A stretch of 64,000 bases of DNA from Atherinomorus stipes (taxonomy: Eukaryota; Chordata; Actinopteri; Atheriniformes; Atherinidae). Numbering within the stretch: position 1 is the stretch's first letter; each line of letters begins with the position of its first letter. Below the pieces are notes generated by a model that did no database searches, was not told the origin of the DNA, and saw nothing but the letters and a program-made list of their open reading frames with translations. Shown in pieces: positions 1 through 12,005 of the stretch. Both the position numbers and the translations under genes were made by a program. The DNA is taken from positions 32,199 to 96,198 of the forward strand of contig JALJCO010001338.1 of assembly GCA_023101725.1 (NCBI GenBank), in the 5' to 3' direction.

Positions 1-606
1 TTATTTTGCTCGCGTGGAGCCTTAAACAATTCATAAACAACTGTGTGGATGCAGATAAGACAGGAGTTTAAACGTCCCTGTATAACATTCATTGATTAGT
101 GTAGACGTAGCCAAAAAAGCAGGTCGGACTTACAGGGTACCAGTAGGAGCGTCTGCACGTCTCTCCTGTCTGCAGCTTCTGTTTACTGGAGCTTCAGCCA
201 CCAACATGTTGAGACTTCTAACACATGGAACTGCAGTCATGTCCTCTGGAATATTCTTTTTCAACCATCGTTGCTTCATCAGATCGGTCATACAGCTGCT
301 GCTCGGTTATGACAGGACGTCTCCGGTCATCAGATCTCCTCCAGCTGCTTACAAAGATGCATCCTTCCCTCCATCCTCATCTTTAGAAACGGCAACTATT
401 TAAAACTTGACTGTAACCATGTAAGTTGTTCTCTTCTCATTTTTTAAAGGCTAATTATTTGCCGCGAGCTAACGCAGAGAACGAGTGCCTCTGTCACGCC
501 TGACTACGTCAAACCAGTGCAGCTCCTAAACAGTTGTGGGTCCGCTTGTGCTGTTCTGGGTTGCTTCTTACAGTTCTGAGCAAAGACTGCAGAAAATATG
601 GATGTA
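1..606. other. Unassigned sequence with a doubtful decayed exon
   Basis: No confident gene. A reading frame at 92-403 on the + strand contains a short Ig-like stretch (VPVGASARLSC, about 137-169); a neighbouring frame continues with ASVYWSF and runs, with a stop, to a good-looking splice donor (CAT|gtaagt) at about 419-425. This could be a decayed Ig-type exon, possibly the lost V exon of gene A or a relic of another Ig-containing gene, but the frame is broken and the typical second-cysteine region (DxGxYxC) is missing. No repeat family was recognised here. Confidence 0.2.
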
Positions 607-1917
607 CAGCTGTGTAAAGACGTTTTTGCCCCCTTCCTGATGTCTTACTTTTTTGCATGTTTGTCACACTTAAATGTTTCAGATCATTAAACAAATTTTA
701 ATGTGAGACAAAGATAACACAAGGAAACAGAAAATGCATTTTTTAAATGAAGATTTTTGTTTGTAAGGGGGAAAAAAAAAATCCAAACTTAAATGGCCCT
801 GTTTGAAAAAATGATTGCCCCCTAAACCTCATACCTGGTTGTTCCACCCTTAGCAGCAACAACTGCAATCAAGCGTTTGTGATAACTGGCAGTGAGTCTT
901 CTACAGCGCTGTGGAGGAATTTTGTTCCACTCATCTTTGCAGAATTGTTGTAATTCAGCCACATTGGAGGCTTTTCCAGCATGAACCGCCTTTTTAAGGT
1001 CATGACACAGCATCTCAATGGGATTCAGGTGGGGACTTTGACTAGGCCACTCCAAAGTCTTCATGTTGTTGTTCTTAAGCCATTCAGAGGTGGACTTGCT
1101 GGTGTGTTCTGGATCATTGTTCTGCTGCAGAACCCAAGTGTGCTTCAGCTTGAGGTCACCAACAGATGGCCGGACATTCTCCTTCAGGATTTTTTGGTAG
1201 ACAGCAGAATTCATGGTTCCAATTACCACAGCAAGTCTTCCAGGTCCTGAAGCAGCAAAACAGCCCCAGACCATCACACTACCTCCACCATATTTTACTG
1301 TTGCTATGATGTTCCTTTTCTGAAATGCCGTGTTACTTTTACGCCAGATGTAATGGGACCTACACCTTCCAAAAAGTTCAGCTTTTGTCTCGTCAGTCCA
1401 CAGAGTATTTTCCCAGAAGTCCTGGGGATCATCAAGATGCTTTCTGGCTAAACTGAGACAAGCATTTATGTTCTTTTTGCTCAGCAGTGGTTTTGGTATT
1501 GGAACTCTGCCATGCAGCCATTTTTGCCCCCCAGTCTCTTTCTGATGGTGGAGTCATGAACACTGACCTTAATTGAGGCAAGTGAGACCTGCAGTTCTTT
1601 GGATGTTGTTCTGGGGTCTTTTGTGACCTCTTGGATGAGTCGTCGCTGTGCTCTTGGGGTCATTTTGGTCGGCCGGCCACTCCTGGGAAGGTTCACCACT
1701 GTTCCATGTTTTCACCATTTGTGGATAATGGTTCTCACTGTGGTTCTCTGGAGTCCCAAAGCTTTAGAAATGGCTTTGCAACCTTTTCCAGACTGATAAA
1801 TCTCAATTACTTTGTTCCTCATTTGTTCCTGAATTTCTTTGGGATCGCAACATAATGTCTAGCTTTTGAGGATCTTTTTGGTCTACTAAACTTCATCAGG
1901 CAGGCTTCATTTAACTT
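607..1917 (-). mobile_element. Tc1/mariner element, family 1 copy 1 (truncated)
   Basis: A TA dinucleotide at 605-606 precedes a terminal inverted repeat starting CAGCTGTGTAAAGACG. The transposase is read on the minus strand in pieces from about 1855 to 822. Visible parts are the helix-turn-helix segment (MVNLPRSGRPTKMTPRAQRR), the second catalytic aspartate region (NNDPEHTSKS) and the glutamate region (SPHLNPIEML). Frames change several times, so no intact enzyme is encoded. Compared with the copy at 12006-13643 the right-hand terminus is missing: homology stops at about 1917. Dead, non-autonomous relic. Confidence 0.85.
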
Positions 1918-2754
1918 TTAACTGAACCGAGTTGACTTGAGGCTGTGAGACAGACCGTAGGCAGTTGGCTACAGTTCTACTCCAGTTCTAACTTGTAAAA
2001 TGTGATTTTCCCAAATTCCTCAGCATTATCACACTCCTCTGAACTGGCTGATGATCAAACACACCAGTTCCAGTCCAGCTGTTCGGGAGCATCTTTCATG
2101 CTTTTCACGTTTTGTGTCATCTGCACTTTAAGTTTGTAGAACTTTTTTGACCTTGATAAATCTGCTTAAGCTGTAAGTGAACGAGGTTGTGGAGGAAACG
2201 TAATGTGATTCATTTCACATAAATTAGAAGGGATGCTTCACACTAACTTCATTTTACTTTGTACCAACATGATGATTGAAGTTTATCTTACGTGAAGTAA
2301 TTGATAAACTCTAACTTGTTCTTGCTATGTAGCAGGAACTCATTCTGGGTGGGTTTTTAGCTAAAACTAGTGTTAGACTACAGATTGTCACCAAAACAAC
2401 ATACCATAATATTTTATATATTTCCACTGTAATTTATAGGATGATAAGCTGTCAGTTTTTCACCGTAAATTTCAAGGATATTTGTGTAAAAATAAAACAT
2501 TTTTGTACTATTTTAACTCTTGTCATTGCAAGAAAATATGTTTAGAGGAGGTTTAACCAGCGACTATTCATCATTTCAGTATAACAAAGCATCAGAATAG
2601 AATGAAATTAGTAGAGCCGCTCTGATAACATTGGTAGAAAATAAATTGTGCACGGTACAACTTGAAATGAAAGTCACATGGTTGTAAAGTTTGCATTAAA
2701 GAGCCACAATGCAACTTTTACACCTAAAATATACGTTTCTGACTCATTTTACAC
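1918..2754. other. AT-rich non-coding sequence
   Basis: About 0.8 kb without a supportable coding region. It lies between a truncated Tc1 element and the 40-bp minisatellite. If gene A starts upstream of this point, this is part of one of its introns. Confidence 0.5.
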
Positions 2755-3733
2755 AGATACAGAAGCTAGAATCTGATAGGCTACCACCATCATGTGACAC
2801 ACAAGCTAGAATCTGATAGGCTACCACCATCATGTGACACACAAGCTAGAATCTGATAGGCTACCACCATCATGTGACACACAAGCTAGAATCTGATAGG
2901 CTACCACCATCATGTGATACAGAAGCTAGAATCTGATAGGCTACCACCATCATGTGACACACAAGCTAGAATCTGATAGGCTACCACCATCATGTGACAC
3001 ACAAGCTAGAATCTGATAGGCTACCACCATCATGTGACACACAAGCTAGAATCTGATAGGCTACCACCATCGTGTGATACAGAAGCTAGAATCTGATAGG
3101 CTACCACCATCATGTGACACACAAGCTAGAATCTGATAGGCTACCACCATCATGTGACACACAAGCTAGAATCTGATAGGCTACCACCATCATGTGACAC
3201 ACAAGCTAGAATCTGATAGGCTACCACCATCATGTGACACACAAGCTAGAATCTGATAGGCTACCACCATCATGTGACACACAAGCTAGAATCTGATAGG
3301 CTACCACCATCATGTGATACAGAAGCTAGAATCTGATAGGCTACCACCATCATGTGACACACAAGCTAGAATCTGATAGGCTACCACCATCATGTGACAC
3401 ACAAGCTAGAATCTGATAGGCTACCACCATCATGTGATACAGAAGCTAGAATCTGATAGGCTACCACAATCATGTGACACACAAGCTAGAATCTGATAGG
3501 CTACCACCATCATGTGACAGAAGCTAGAATCTGATAGGCTACCACCATCATGTGACACACAAGCTAGAATCTGATAGGCTACCACCATCATGTGACACAC
3601 AAGCTAGAATCTGATAGGCTACCACCATCATGTGACACACAAGCTAGAATTTGATAGGCTACCACCATCATGTGACACAGAAGCTAGGATCTGATAGGCT
3701 ACCACCATCATGTGAAAAAAGCTAGGATCTGGC
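2755..3733. repeat. Minisatellite array 1, 40-bp unit (about 24 copies)
   Basis: A tandem array with a strict 40-bp period. Each unit contains AAGCTAGAATCTGATAGG followed by CTACCACCATCATGTGAC. Two main variants differ at the junction: GTGACACACAAG (common) and GTGATACAGAAG (at about 2918, 3078, 3318 and 3438, spaced by 4, 6 and 3 units). Two units near 3510-3530 and at the right end are shortened. The same unit forms arrays at 48450-49165 and 57864-58571. The array is followed by a segment ending in ATCGATATGCCCATCCCTAC (to about 3880), which matches in inverted form the sequence left of array 2. The array therefore appears to travel inside a transposable element. Confidence 0.95.
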
Positions 3734-3880
3734 TGCTTTCACACTGCATTTTGTTGCCTAAAACTCTCAAAAGTGGAAACAAATAGCATGTTTTGTATCT
3801 GTAGAGTTGTATCTCGATACTCAAAAAAGTATGAAAAAGTATGAAGTATTGACTCCAGGGTATCGATATGCCCATCCCTA
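3734..3880. repeat. Right flank of the minisatellite-bearing element
   Basis: AT-rich segment ending in TATCGATATGCCCATCCCTAC. Read inverted (GTAGGGATGGGC), it resembles GAGGGATGGGCGATACTGAC at 48109, which lies left of array 2. I interpret the two as opposite ends of the same repeat family. Confidence 0.5.
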
Positions 3881-4162
3881 CTGGTCATGTCATCTGCTCA
3901 TAGGACTGTAAAACCACGGAGACCCCCTTCCATAGAGTAAAATCAACTACAACATCAACAACATGACCAATATGTGTAACAACCTTAAACAAAAACACGA
4001 AGCTGCGGTTAAACTCTGAATCTACGCGTATGTACTGTAGGGAACATCTTGTGATGCATCCTCCACTTGTTTATACACATCGACAGTAACAAAATCACAT
4101 GAGTACACATATACACACAGATTATCCTCTCAGTGGTCATGCTCTTTCCTGTTATCTCAAAG

Positions 4163-7016
4163 ATGCCACTGTTCCTCCTGGATTCCCTCCATCCATGAAT
4201 ACCACCCTACAGACAGAGGAAGCAACTCCCCTGCAGGGCAGCTTTCCATTCAGCGCTGAACCATCACCAGCACCATTCACGCCATCTCCAGCAGCGAAGA
4301 AAAAGTCCCAGCAGGAAGGAACCAACCTCACAGGTATTTCAGTCCACGCTACTGCAAAAACAGGCTTTAAATCAGCGGTACCAGCACAGGACTGTTCACC
4401 TCCTTCCATGTGGGACAGTTTAACCGTGTGTTCATGTGCAGACGCCGAATGTTTCATACCTGTGGGAAAGTTTGTGATGGTTATGTCTTCATCAACTCCC
4501 ATTACACATCAGGATTTAGAAACATGATTATGAGACATCCCATTTAAAGGAGAAAAAATAAATATAGCACTAAGAATTTGTAGGAAATTTAACTTTATTG
4601 CTCACATGGTCAGGATCTTCAGGGGGTTTTGTGGTTTTAGTTTCTATTTATTCTAAAGGGTTATAAATTTTTTTTTGTTTTTCCTCCAGGTTATTTAGTG
4701 AATATTTAGTTATTTTTGTCTTGCTTGTTCTTCATTTTTAAACAGTAATCAGCTATAAAACATGCAATGTACCCATAGTTAATAACTCATGACTGATTCA
4801 AAGACCTTAGACCTGAATGAATGAATGAATGAATGAATGAATGAATGAATGAATGAATGAATGAATGAATGAATGAATGAATGAATGAATGAATGAATGA
4901 AGGTCTTTATGGTCATTGGTACAGCAAATTGGATGGCTTCGTTTCCAGTACCAAAAAACAGAAAGGAAAAATGGGTATACATACTACTGATGCACGATAT
5001 GAAAAATTTCAACGGATACTGATAACCGATGACTTTCTGCCTCCCATTGGTGATACAAATGTTAAAGGACATGTATCTTTTTTTTTCAACCTGGACCTTA
5101 TTTCTTGGAGTTTATACGTGCATTTACTCACTGTAAAATTTCTGCATTACTTTGAGTCCTTCAGAAGATATTACGTTAAGTCGCCCTTCGGTGTACATCC
5201 AGGATAATGGCAGAGACGGGGCAGTCACTATACAGGGAGCGCAGAATTATTAGGCAAATGAGCATTTTGACCACATCATCCTCTTTATGCATGTTGTCTT
5301 ACTCCAAGCTGTATAGGCCCAAAGCCTACTACCAATTAAGCATATCAGGTGATGTGCATCTCTGTAATGAGGTCTGTGGTCTAATGACATCATCACCCTA
5401 TATTAGGTGTATTAGGAAAACAGAATTATTAGGCAACTTAACAATAAACAAAAATATCCCCATTTCAATTATTTATTTTCACCAGGGAAACTAATATAAC
5501 AGCTCAACATTCACAAATATACATTTCTGACATTCAAAAACAAAACAAAAACAAATCAGTAACCATTATAGCCACCTTTCTTTGCAAGGACACTCAAAAG
5601 CTGCCATCCATGGATCCTGTCAGTGTTTTGGTCTGTTCACCATCAACGTTGCGTGCAGCAGCAACCACAGCCTCCCCAGACACTGTTCAGAGAGGTGGAC
5701 TGTTTTCCCTCCTTGTAAATCTCACATTTGATGAGGGACCACAGGTTCTCTATGGGGTTCAGATCAGGTGAACAAGGAGGCCATGTCATTAGTTTTTCTT
5801 CTTTTAGACCCTTTCTTGCAGCCACGCTGTGGAGTACTTGGATGCGTGTGATGGAGCTTTGTCCTGCATGAAAATCAGGTTTTTCTTGAAGGATGCAGAC
5901 TTCTTCCTGTACCACTGCTTGAAGAAGGAGTCTTCCAGAAACTGGCAGTTGGACTGGGAGTTGAGCTTGACTCCATCCTCAACCCGAACAGGCCCCACAA
6001 GCTCATCTTTGATGATATCAGCCCATACCAGTACCCCACCTCCACCTTGCTGGCGTCTGAGTCGGACTGGAGCTCTCTGCCCTTTACCGATCCAGCCACG
6101 GGCCCATCCATCTGGCCCATACCAGTACCCCACCTCCACCTTGCTGGCGTCTGAGTGGGACTGGAGCTCTCTGCCCTTTACCGATCCAGCCACGGGCCCA
6201 TCCATCTGGCCCATCAAGACTCACTCTCATTTCATCAGTCCATAAAACCTTAGAAAAATCAGTCTGAGATATTTCTTGGCCCAGTCTTGACGTTTCAGCT
6301 TGTGTGTCTTGTTCAGTGGTGGTGGTTTTTCAGCCTTTCTTACCTTGGCCATGTCTCTGAGTATTACACACCTTGTGCTTTTGGGCACTCCAGTGATGTT
6401 GCAGCTCTGAAATATGGCAAAACTGCTGGCAAGTGGCATCTTGGCAGCTGCACGCTTGACTTTTCTCAGTTCATGGGCAGTTATTTTGCGCCTTGGTTTT
6501 TCCACATGTTTCTTGCGACCCTGTTGACTATTTTGAATGAAACGCTTGATTGTTGGATGATCACGCTTCAGAAGCTTGGCAATTTTAAGAGTGCTGCATC
6601 CCTCTGCAAGATATCTCACTATTTTTGACTTTTCGGAGCCTGTTAAGTCCCTCTATGACCCATTTTGCCAAAGGAAAGGAAGTTGCCGAATAATTCTTTT
6701 TGCCTAATAAACTTGATATAGGGTGATGATGTGATTAGACTACACCCCTTCTCATTACAGAGATAAACATCACCTGATATGCTTACTTGGTAGTTGGCTT
6801 TCGGCCTATACAGCTTGGAGTAAGACAACATGCATAAAGAGGATGATGTGGTCAAAATACTCATTTGCCTAATAATTCTGCACTCCCTGTATAAGACATT
6901 ATATGCAGTAAAACCTTTTGATTTTCGCCAATACTCTAAGTAGGATGAACGAACAAATGAGTACTATTGTCCTGATTGGATTTCAATTTTAACTCATTTA
7001 TCTGGCAGCTGATTTT

Positions 7017-7051
<35 letters not shown>

Positions 7052-10000
7052 GTGTGTGTGTGTATATATATATACACACATGTATTACACAGACATTCAT
7101 ACACATGCACATCAATATAATACAAGAAACAATATAGTATTTACTGTACAAGTTACACAAAATAAAAGACAGATAAAACTATTTACAAGTGTTGCTCTGA
7201 AATGTATCAGCCTTCAGTACAGTTGAGAAAATAAATAAATGTTACAGTGTACTGACTTTGAAGTATCATATTTTCAGTAGTGATATTACAGCACAGGTTG
7301 CACAGATTTTTGTTATTGGACAGGAGTAAGATCTGTTTACACGATCCTTCTGAGCTCAGTGATGTCACGGTTTAACTCAGTTCAGCACTATGACAGTCCA
7401 GAGGTAAAAACTATTCTTTAGTTTCCTTGTCTTTGATTTCACTGTGTTAAAAATTTAGGCGTTGTCAGCAAAAATTGATTTTTTTTTAAACATTTATGTG
7501 ACAAACGTTTAAGGATTAAACTGCAAAAACATAATTTTAGCTAAGATAAATCATCCATGTAAAGAATAAGTTGTAGAAATATGAAAAACGGCATCAGAGA
7601 CAAGATTACTTACAAAAAATATTTAACCTGATTTACAGGATATTTCATTAATCCCAACAGGAAATTAAATGATTAAATTACATATTATTGATCAAAAGAA
7701 AAGATCAAATCTAAGACAAATTTGACCAAACAGTCCTTGAATAGAGTTATTGTGTCAGGCTACAGCTGGGGAGGAATGACTTCCTACTGGTTCCTCCAGA
7801 CCTGAAGAAGCCTCTGCCTGAAGATAACTGTTTCAATCACGATGTTGTAAATGGGTAATTTGCAACATTCAATCATGGATGAACAGCTCCAGGAGCTCCA
7901 GGGCAGTCCAGAACACAGGCACAGCTTTCTGAATCAGTGTTTTTTGTTTGTTTGTTTACTCGTTGGCTCTAATACTGCGGCTCCAAGAGATGACCACATG
8001 ATGAACTGTCCTGCCACCACAGATCGTTTAAAAAGTAACTCCTTAAAGGAGCTAAGCTTCCTGAAGTTGTAGGGTCACCTCGATGACCTCAGTGCTGCAT
8101 TTTCAGTCCAGTTTGTTATCCGGGTCGACACCATCACCATTCAGACGCTGCGTTGTCTGGATATTTCTGCAGAAGACTCCGACTTGTACCGTAAATGTGA
8201 GGTCCTGTCAGGAGAAACTGCCTGTGTGATGCTCCTGTGATTTAAATAAGGGATCGACCGATACTGATTTTTTTAGGGCTGATACAGATACCGATATTTT
8301 CTCATCAGCCAATGGCCGACACAGCCTACCAATATTTGGGGCTGATGCTGCATTTGATCCCCAAATTAATACAATGAAGGACACAATGAAAGCTAATTCT
8401 GCAACTCTATTAAATATATATAAAAAGGAAACAATACACCAGATGAAAACTGTAAAAAAAACAAACAGGTAAACTTGTAAAAAAATATTAAATGAAAAAC
8501 AATAAACTTGTAATAAATTTATTACGGATGCACAATATTAGAATTTTGGCCGATATCCAATATGCCGATATTTTAAAACTCATGTGGCCGATAACCGATA
8601 TCGATACCGATAATAAAGCTGAAAAAAAAACATTACGTAATATTCATTCCTTGTACAAAATTACAAAAATACATCAACTTTTGTTTATGTATAACAAGTC
8701 AAACTTAATGACAGTTGTTCAAACAAAACTAATAGGATGTGATTATTATATCCTAGAACCACCTGGATTTTCTTCTCCTTGGGAAAAAAACCTGATACAT
8801 TGAAATGTCGCAATATTTTCTTTGTCTTTATATGCTGATATCATATCGATATTTAAAAATGCAGCATCGATCTAGTTTACGAATGAAATCTCGCGAGATT
8901 TTGTCGTTCTTTTACGAAATCTTGCAGGTGTCATGAAATCTTGTGAGATTTCACAGAACAATGAATCTTGCGAGATTTCGTAGGTAAATAATCAATTCGC
9001 TTTTAAATATCAATCTGTATAAAATCTGCATATGAACATATCCCGTATTTCAGTGTATGGATATTTTTTCCCAGCCCTGATATTTGGTTATTTACAGAAA
9101 TGAGTGTGTATAAACTCACACAGAACATCCTAAAAGAAACTGTCTTTATAGGTTTTAAAGTGTAAAAAAGATTTTTTAAAGAAGTAGTTTTTACTTTAGA
9201 AACAGCGGCCTGGTTGGTTGAAAATTGTGGGGTGGCCAATGTCCAATACTCAGTTTTAAGATAAGGCCGATACCGATAAAGGGACAATTATATCATTCAT
9301 CCCTAAAATACATTAAAAAGAAATAGTAAACTTGCAAACAAGTATTTGATAGATTCAATAAACTTGTAATAAATATATAAAAAGAAATAGTACATTGGTA
9401 AACACATTTTAGATAGACAAGATAAGCTTGTAATAAAATATAATAAAAGAAAAAGTAAACTTGTTAACAGGTATTTAATTGAAACAATAATCTTGTCATA
9501 AATATATAAGTATATATAAAATATATATATATAAAAAATAGTAAACTTCTAAACAAGTATTTAATAGAAACAATAAACTTGTAATAAAGATATATATAAA
9601 AACGGTAAACAAGTATTTGATAGAATCAATTAGCTTGTAATAAATATATATATAAAAACAGTAAACTTCTAAACAAGTATTTAATAGAAACAATAAACTT
9701 GTTATTAATACATAAAAAAGAAACCGTGCATTTGTAAGAATATCAAAAAGAAAATTTAAACTAGTAATGCATCATTGGTCTTTGCTGATACCTACAAAAA
9801 TGCAAATAGCGGCCGGCCAATGTATCGGTCTATCCTTAATTTGAACAGTGTGAGCAGTGATGCTCTACAGTCAACAACACCGAGTCGCAGGAACAACACA
9901 GAGAGGAAGACAACCATTCACACTCACATTTAGAGTGATCAGTTACCCTAACATCATGTCAACGCTGAAGCATTCAGAGTTCCTTTCACTGGAACTAAGG

Positions 10001-11436
10001 GGCCAAGCCCAGCTTCTGAAACACACCCCCACACCATAATCCCCCCTCCACCAAGCTTTACACTTGGCACAATGCAGTCAGACAAGTATCGTTGTCCTGG
10101 CAACCACCAAACCCAGACTCCTCCATCAGGTATCCAGATGGAGAAGCGTGATTGGTCCTCCAGAGAACGCCTCCACTGCTCTAGAGTCCAGTGGCGGCTG
10201 CTTTCCACCACTGCATCCACGCTTTGCATTGCACTTGGTGATGTACGGATGGATGCAGCTGGTCGCCATGGAAACCCATTCCATGAAGCTCTCTGTCACT
10301 GTTCTTGAGCTGATCTGAAGGCCACATGAAGTTTGGAGGTCTGTAGTGATTGACTGCAGAAAGTTGGTGACCTCTTTGCACTATGTGTTCAGCATCCGCT
10401 GACCCCGCTCCATAGTTTACGTGGTCGACCACTTCATGGCTGAGTTGCTGTCGTTCCCAAATCTTCCATTTTCTTATAATCCAGCTGACAGTCGACTGTG
10501 GAATATTTAGGAGTGAGGAAATTTCACCACTGGATTTGTTGCACAGGTGGCATCCTATCACAGTTCCACACTGGAATTCACTGAGCTCCTGAGAGCGACA
10601 CATTCTTTCACAAATGTTTGTAGAAACAGTCTGCATGCCGAGCTGCTTCTTTTATACACCTGTGGACATGGAAGTGATGGAACACCTGATTCCATCATTT
10701 GGGTGGGTGAGCAAATGCGTTTGGGAATATGGTGTATGTGTTGTCTTGCTTTGCTGCTCAGCCACATGTGGAGAACTTGTAGGGTTTCCTTTGGACTGAG
10801 CTCCAATACCACCGTAAAGTGGAAAACCATACCAGCATATCAACACAGTTAACTGATAGTTCCCAGTATGATGACAGTGGAAACAAGATGAGCTAGAATG
10901 AATGAATTAGCTTGAAATATTCTCATTTTGTTTAGAAGACTTGCTTTGTTCTGATTAAAGTCAACTGCTTGTTGTTTTCAGACACCACGGTGGTCATTAT
11001 CGTCTCGGGAAGCCTGGCTTTTCTAGTTTGCGCCATCATACCGCTCATATTCTACAGACACTGGCGGAGTAATGAAGGTGAGGTATATGAATTCAACTCC
11101 ACAAACAGAGCTGCTCATAGTTTAAGTACTCAAAAAAGTTGAGAAAATCTTGTTTCTTGTTTGTTTCAGGTCAGGACGGACCAGCAGGAAACAAAGCCGA
11201 GGTGAACTTTCACTCAATCATTTCTCACTTAACTTTTCTTTTTTTGCTTAAATGAAATGAAATAAGTCCTAATGATGATTTATTCACAGGGGGAGGAAAA
11301 TACAGATGTTGAATTATCTCAGGGGGCAGTGGGGCTGCAGTCTATGGAACAAGAAGCGCATCCAGAACCCAGTCCTGATGACAGCTTCCAGTATGCTGCC
11401 ATCTACGAGGCACTGGATCCCAAAGCCCTTGACTGA
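4163..11436 (+). CDS. Gene A: CD300/CMRF35-like receptor, 3' part (V-domain exon not found)
   Basis: Single-pass membrane receptor of the CD300/CMRF35-like kind, recognised by exon pattern and by similarity of layout to genes B-D. Likely exons are 4163-4333 (stalk; Pro/Ser/Thr-rich, with MNTT and TNLT as possible N-glycosylation sites; phase 1 at both ends; donor cag|gtattt), 10982-11077 (membrane span from [12 protein letters not shown] to IIPLIFY, then RHW), 11170-11201 (short linker, phase 1 to 0) and 11290-11436 (tail, stop TGA). AATAAA at 11482-11487 is a close poly(A) signal. The tail ends with [12 protein letters not shown]: two tyrosines four residues apart with YAAI and YEAL, neither preceded by an ITIM-type residue at -2. 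No basic residue lies in the membrane span. No leader or V exon could be assigned, so the gene is partial, broken, or starts upstream. The 6.6-kb intron between stalk and membrane exons holds several transposons. Membership of the stalk exon is less certain than that of the last three exons. Confidence 0.6.
4816..4900. repeat. (TGAA)n microsatellite
   Basis: About 21 uninterrupted tetranucleotide repeats. The long run of alternating FIHS residues in the minus-strand reading comes only from this repeat and is not a protein. Confidence 0.95.
5233..6889 (-). mobile_element. Tc1/mariner element, family 2 copy 1
   Basis: Complete outline: TA duplications at 5231-5232 and 6890-6891, and long (about 200-bp) inverted termini beginning CAGGGAGCGCAGAATTATTA on the left and ending TAATTCTGCACTCCCTG on the right. 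The transposase is read on the minus strand from about 6640 to 5570. Recognisable parts are the N-terminal DNA-binding region ([18 protein letters not shown]), a middle piece ([18 protein letters not shown]), [17 protein letters not shown] around the second catalytic aspartate (DNAPSH in the sister copy) and [15 protein letters not shown] with the final glutamate. It is inactive: a 94-bp tandem duplication (6022-6115 and 6116-6209) shifts the frame, and other frame changes follow. The element sits in the gene A intron. Confidence 0.9.
6022..6209. repeat. 94-bp tandem duplication inside the Tc1 transposase
   Basis: The segment starting CCCATACCAGTACCCCACC at 6022 recurs at 6116 with almost no change (GTCGGA against GTGGGA). 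Because 94 is not a multiple of three, it destroys the transposase frame. The sister element at 20984-22547 has a single copy. Confidence 0.9.
6890..8248. other. Intronic sequence of gene A with a TA/TG microsatellite
   Basis: No coding segment could be supported. A (TA)n/(TG)n simple repeat lies at about 7020-7080. The rest is AT-rich single-copy-looking sequence. Confidence 0.5.
8249..9837. mobile_element. Composite hairpin-type element with nested copy and internal tandem repeats
   Basis: The termini are inverted: AAGGGATCGACCGATAC at 8248-8264 and GTATCGGTCTATCCTT at 9822-9837. Inside, a second element with weaker inverted ends (ACGGATGCACAATATTA near 8523; ATATCATTCATCCCTAAA near 9289-9306) and many CCGATA motifs has inserted. 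The interior outside that insert consists of tandem units of roughly 60-70 bp built around AAACTTGTAATAAATATATA (best seen 9300-9715). No transposase remains. The ends resemble hAT-like non-autonomous elements common in fish, but I could not see a clean target duplication. Confidence 0.65.
9300..9715. repeat. AT-rich tandem repeat, unit about 65 bp
   Basis: Six to seven degenerate units, each with a form of AAACTTGTAATAAATATATA followed by GTAAACTTCTAAACAAGTAT. Related units occur at about 8400-8520, so the array was split by the nested element. Confidence 0.75.
9962..10734 (-). mobile_element. Tc1/mariner element, family 3 copy 1 (truncated)
   Basis: The right end (10734, followed by TA) is present, but the left part of the element is missing compared with the copy at 59679-60887; homology begins at about 9962. 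The minus-strand reading gives transposase pieces from about 10636 to 9954: the N-terminal part ([35 protein letters not shown]), [17 protein letters not shown] and [18 protein letters not shown]. The second catalytic aspartate and final glutamate regions are lost. The piece of other repeat at 9842-9961 joins it directly. Confidence 0.8.
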
Positions 11437-12005
11437 ACAAGCATGACTCTGATCCCACTCTCTTCTCTGTGTTTTCAATTAAATAAAGGACAATCATTTG
11501 AATATAATTCTATGTGATTACATTCACATATTGTTTTCATTAGTATGTATTTTATAGACAGCATGGTTGTAAGAAATATACAGTAAAGACCCTTAACTCA
11601 GCTCATAAGAACAGCCATTTTCTGCCTCAACCAGTCAAATAAAACTAGTTTAGAACCACAAATGATATCATTTTTGATGAAAAAATTAGCAGTAGTATAG
11701 AAAATTTACTGTCATTTTAAAGGAATCACAGTTTTATTTCTACTTTTAGGTTTTTTAAATCAGAAAACTTGTAAAAAATAGGATATATACATTTTCTCAG
11801 ATCAAATTTTCTCAAGTGGAACTTAACCGTATAAAAAAGGCTAAAAAAATAAAAGTACAGATATTTGTGTGAAATTAAGTGAAAAAGAGCCTAACTTCCA
11901 TGCTAATGACAAAAGAAATTGATTTTAAAAATTAAAGGTACTTTTAGTGTCATACGTTGTGAAGACTACATGAAAAACTGCTAAAACCTTCAAATGTTAC
12001 GTATA
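11437..12005. other. 3' flank of gene A, AT-rich
   Basis: Holds the gene A poly(A) signal (AATAAA, 11482-11487) and then AT-rich sequence up to a Tc1 element. No other coding segment is visible. Confidence 0.55.
11482..11487 (+). terminator. Poly(A) signal of gene A
   Basis: AATAAA 46 bases after the TGA stop at 11434-11436, a normal distance for a short 3' UTR. Confidence 0.65.

Noticed and set aside
2755..3733. Regular direct repeats resembling a CRISPR array
   Set aside because: The 40-bp units follow each other without unique spacers and the surrounding genome is vertebrate. It is a minisatellite.
4152..4502. 116-codon minus-strand frame
   Set aside because: It overlaps the gene A stalk exon, which has better support (phase 1 borders, Ser/Thr/Pro-rich stalk).
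4779..5072. Protein frame with a long FIHS repeat
   Set aside because: Produced by the TGAA microsatellite.
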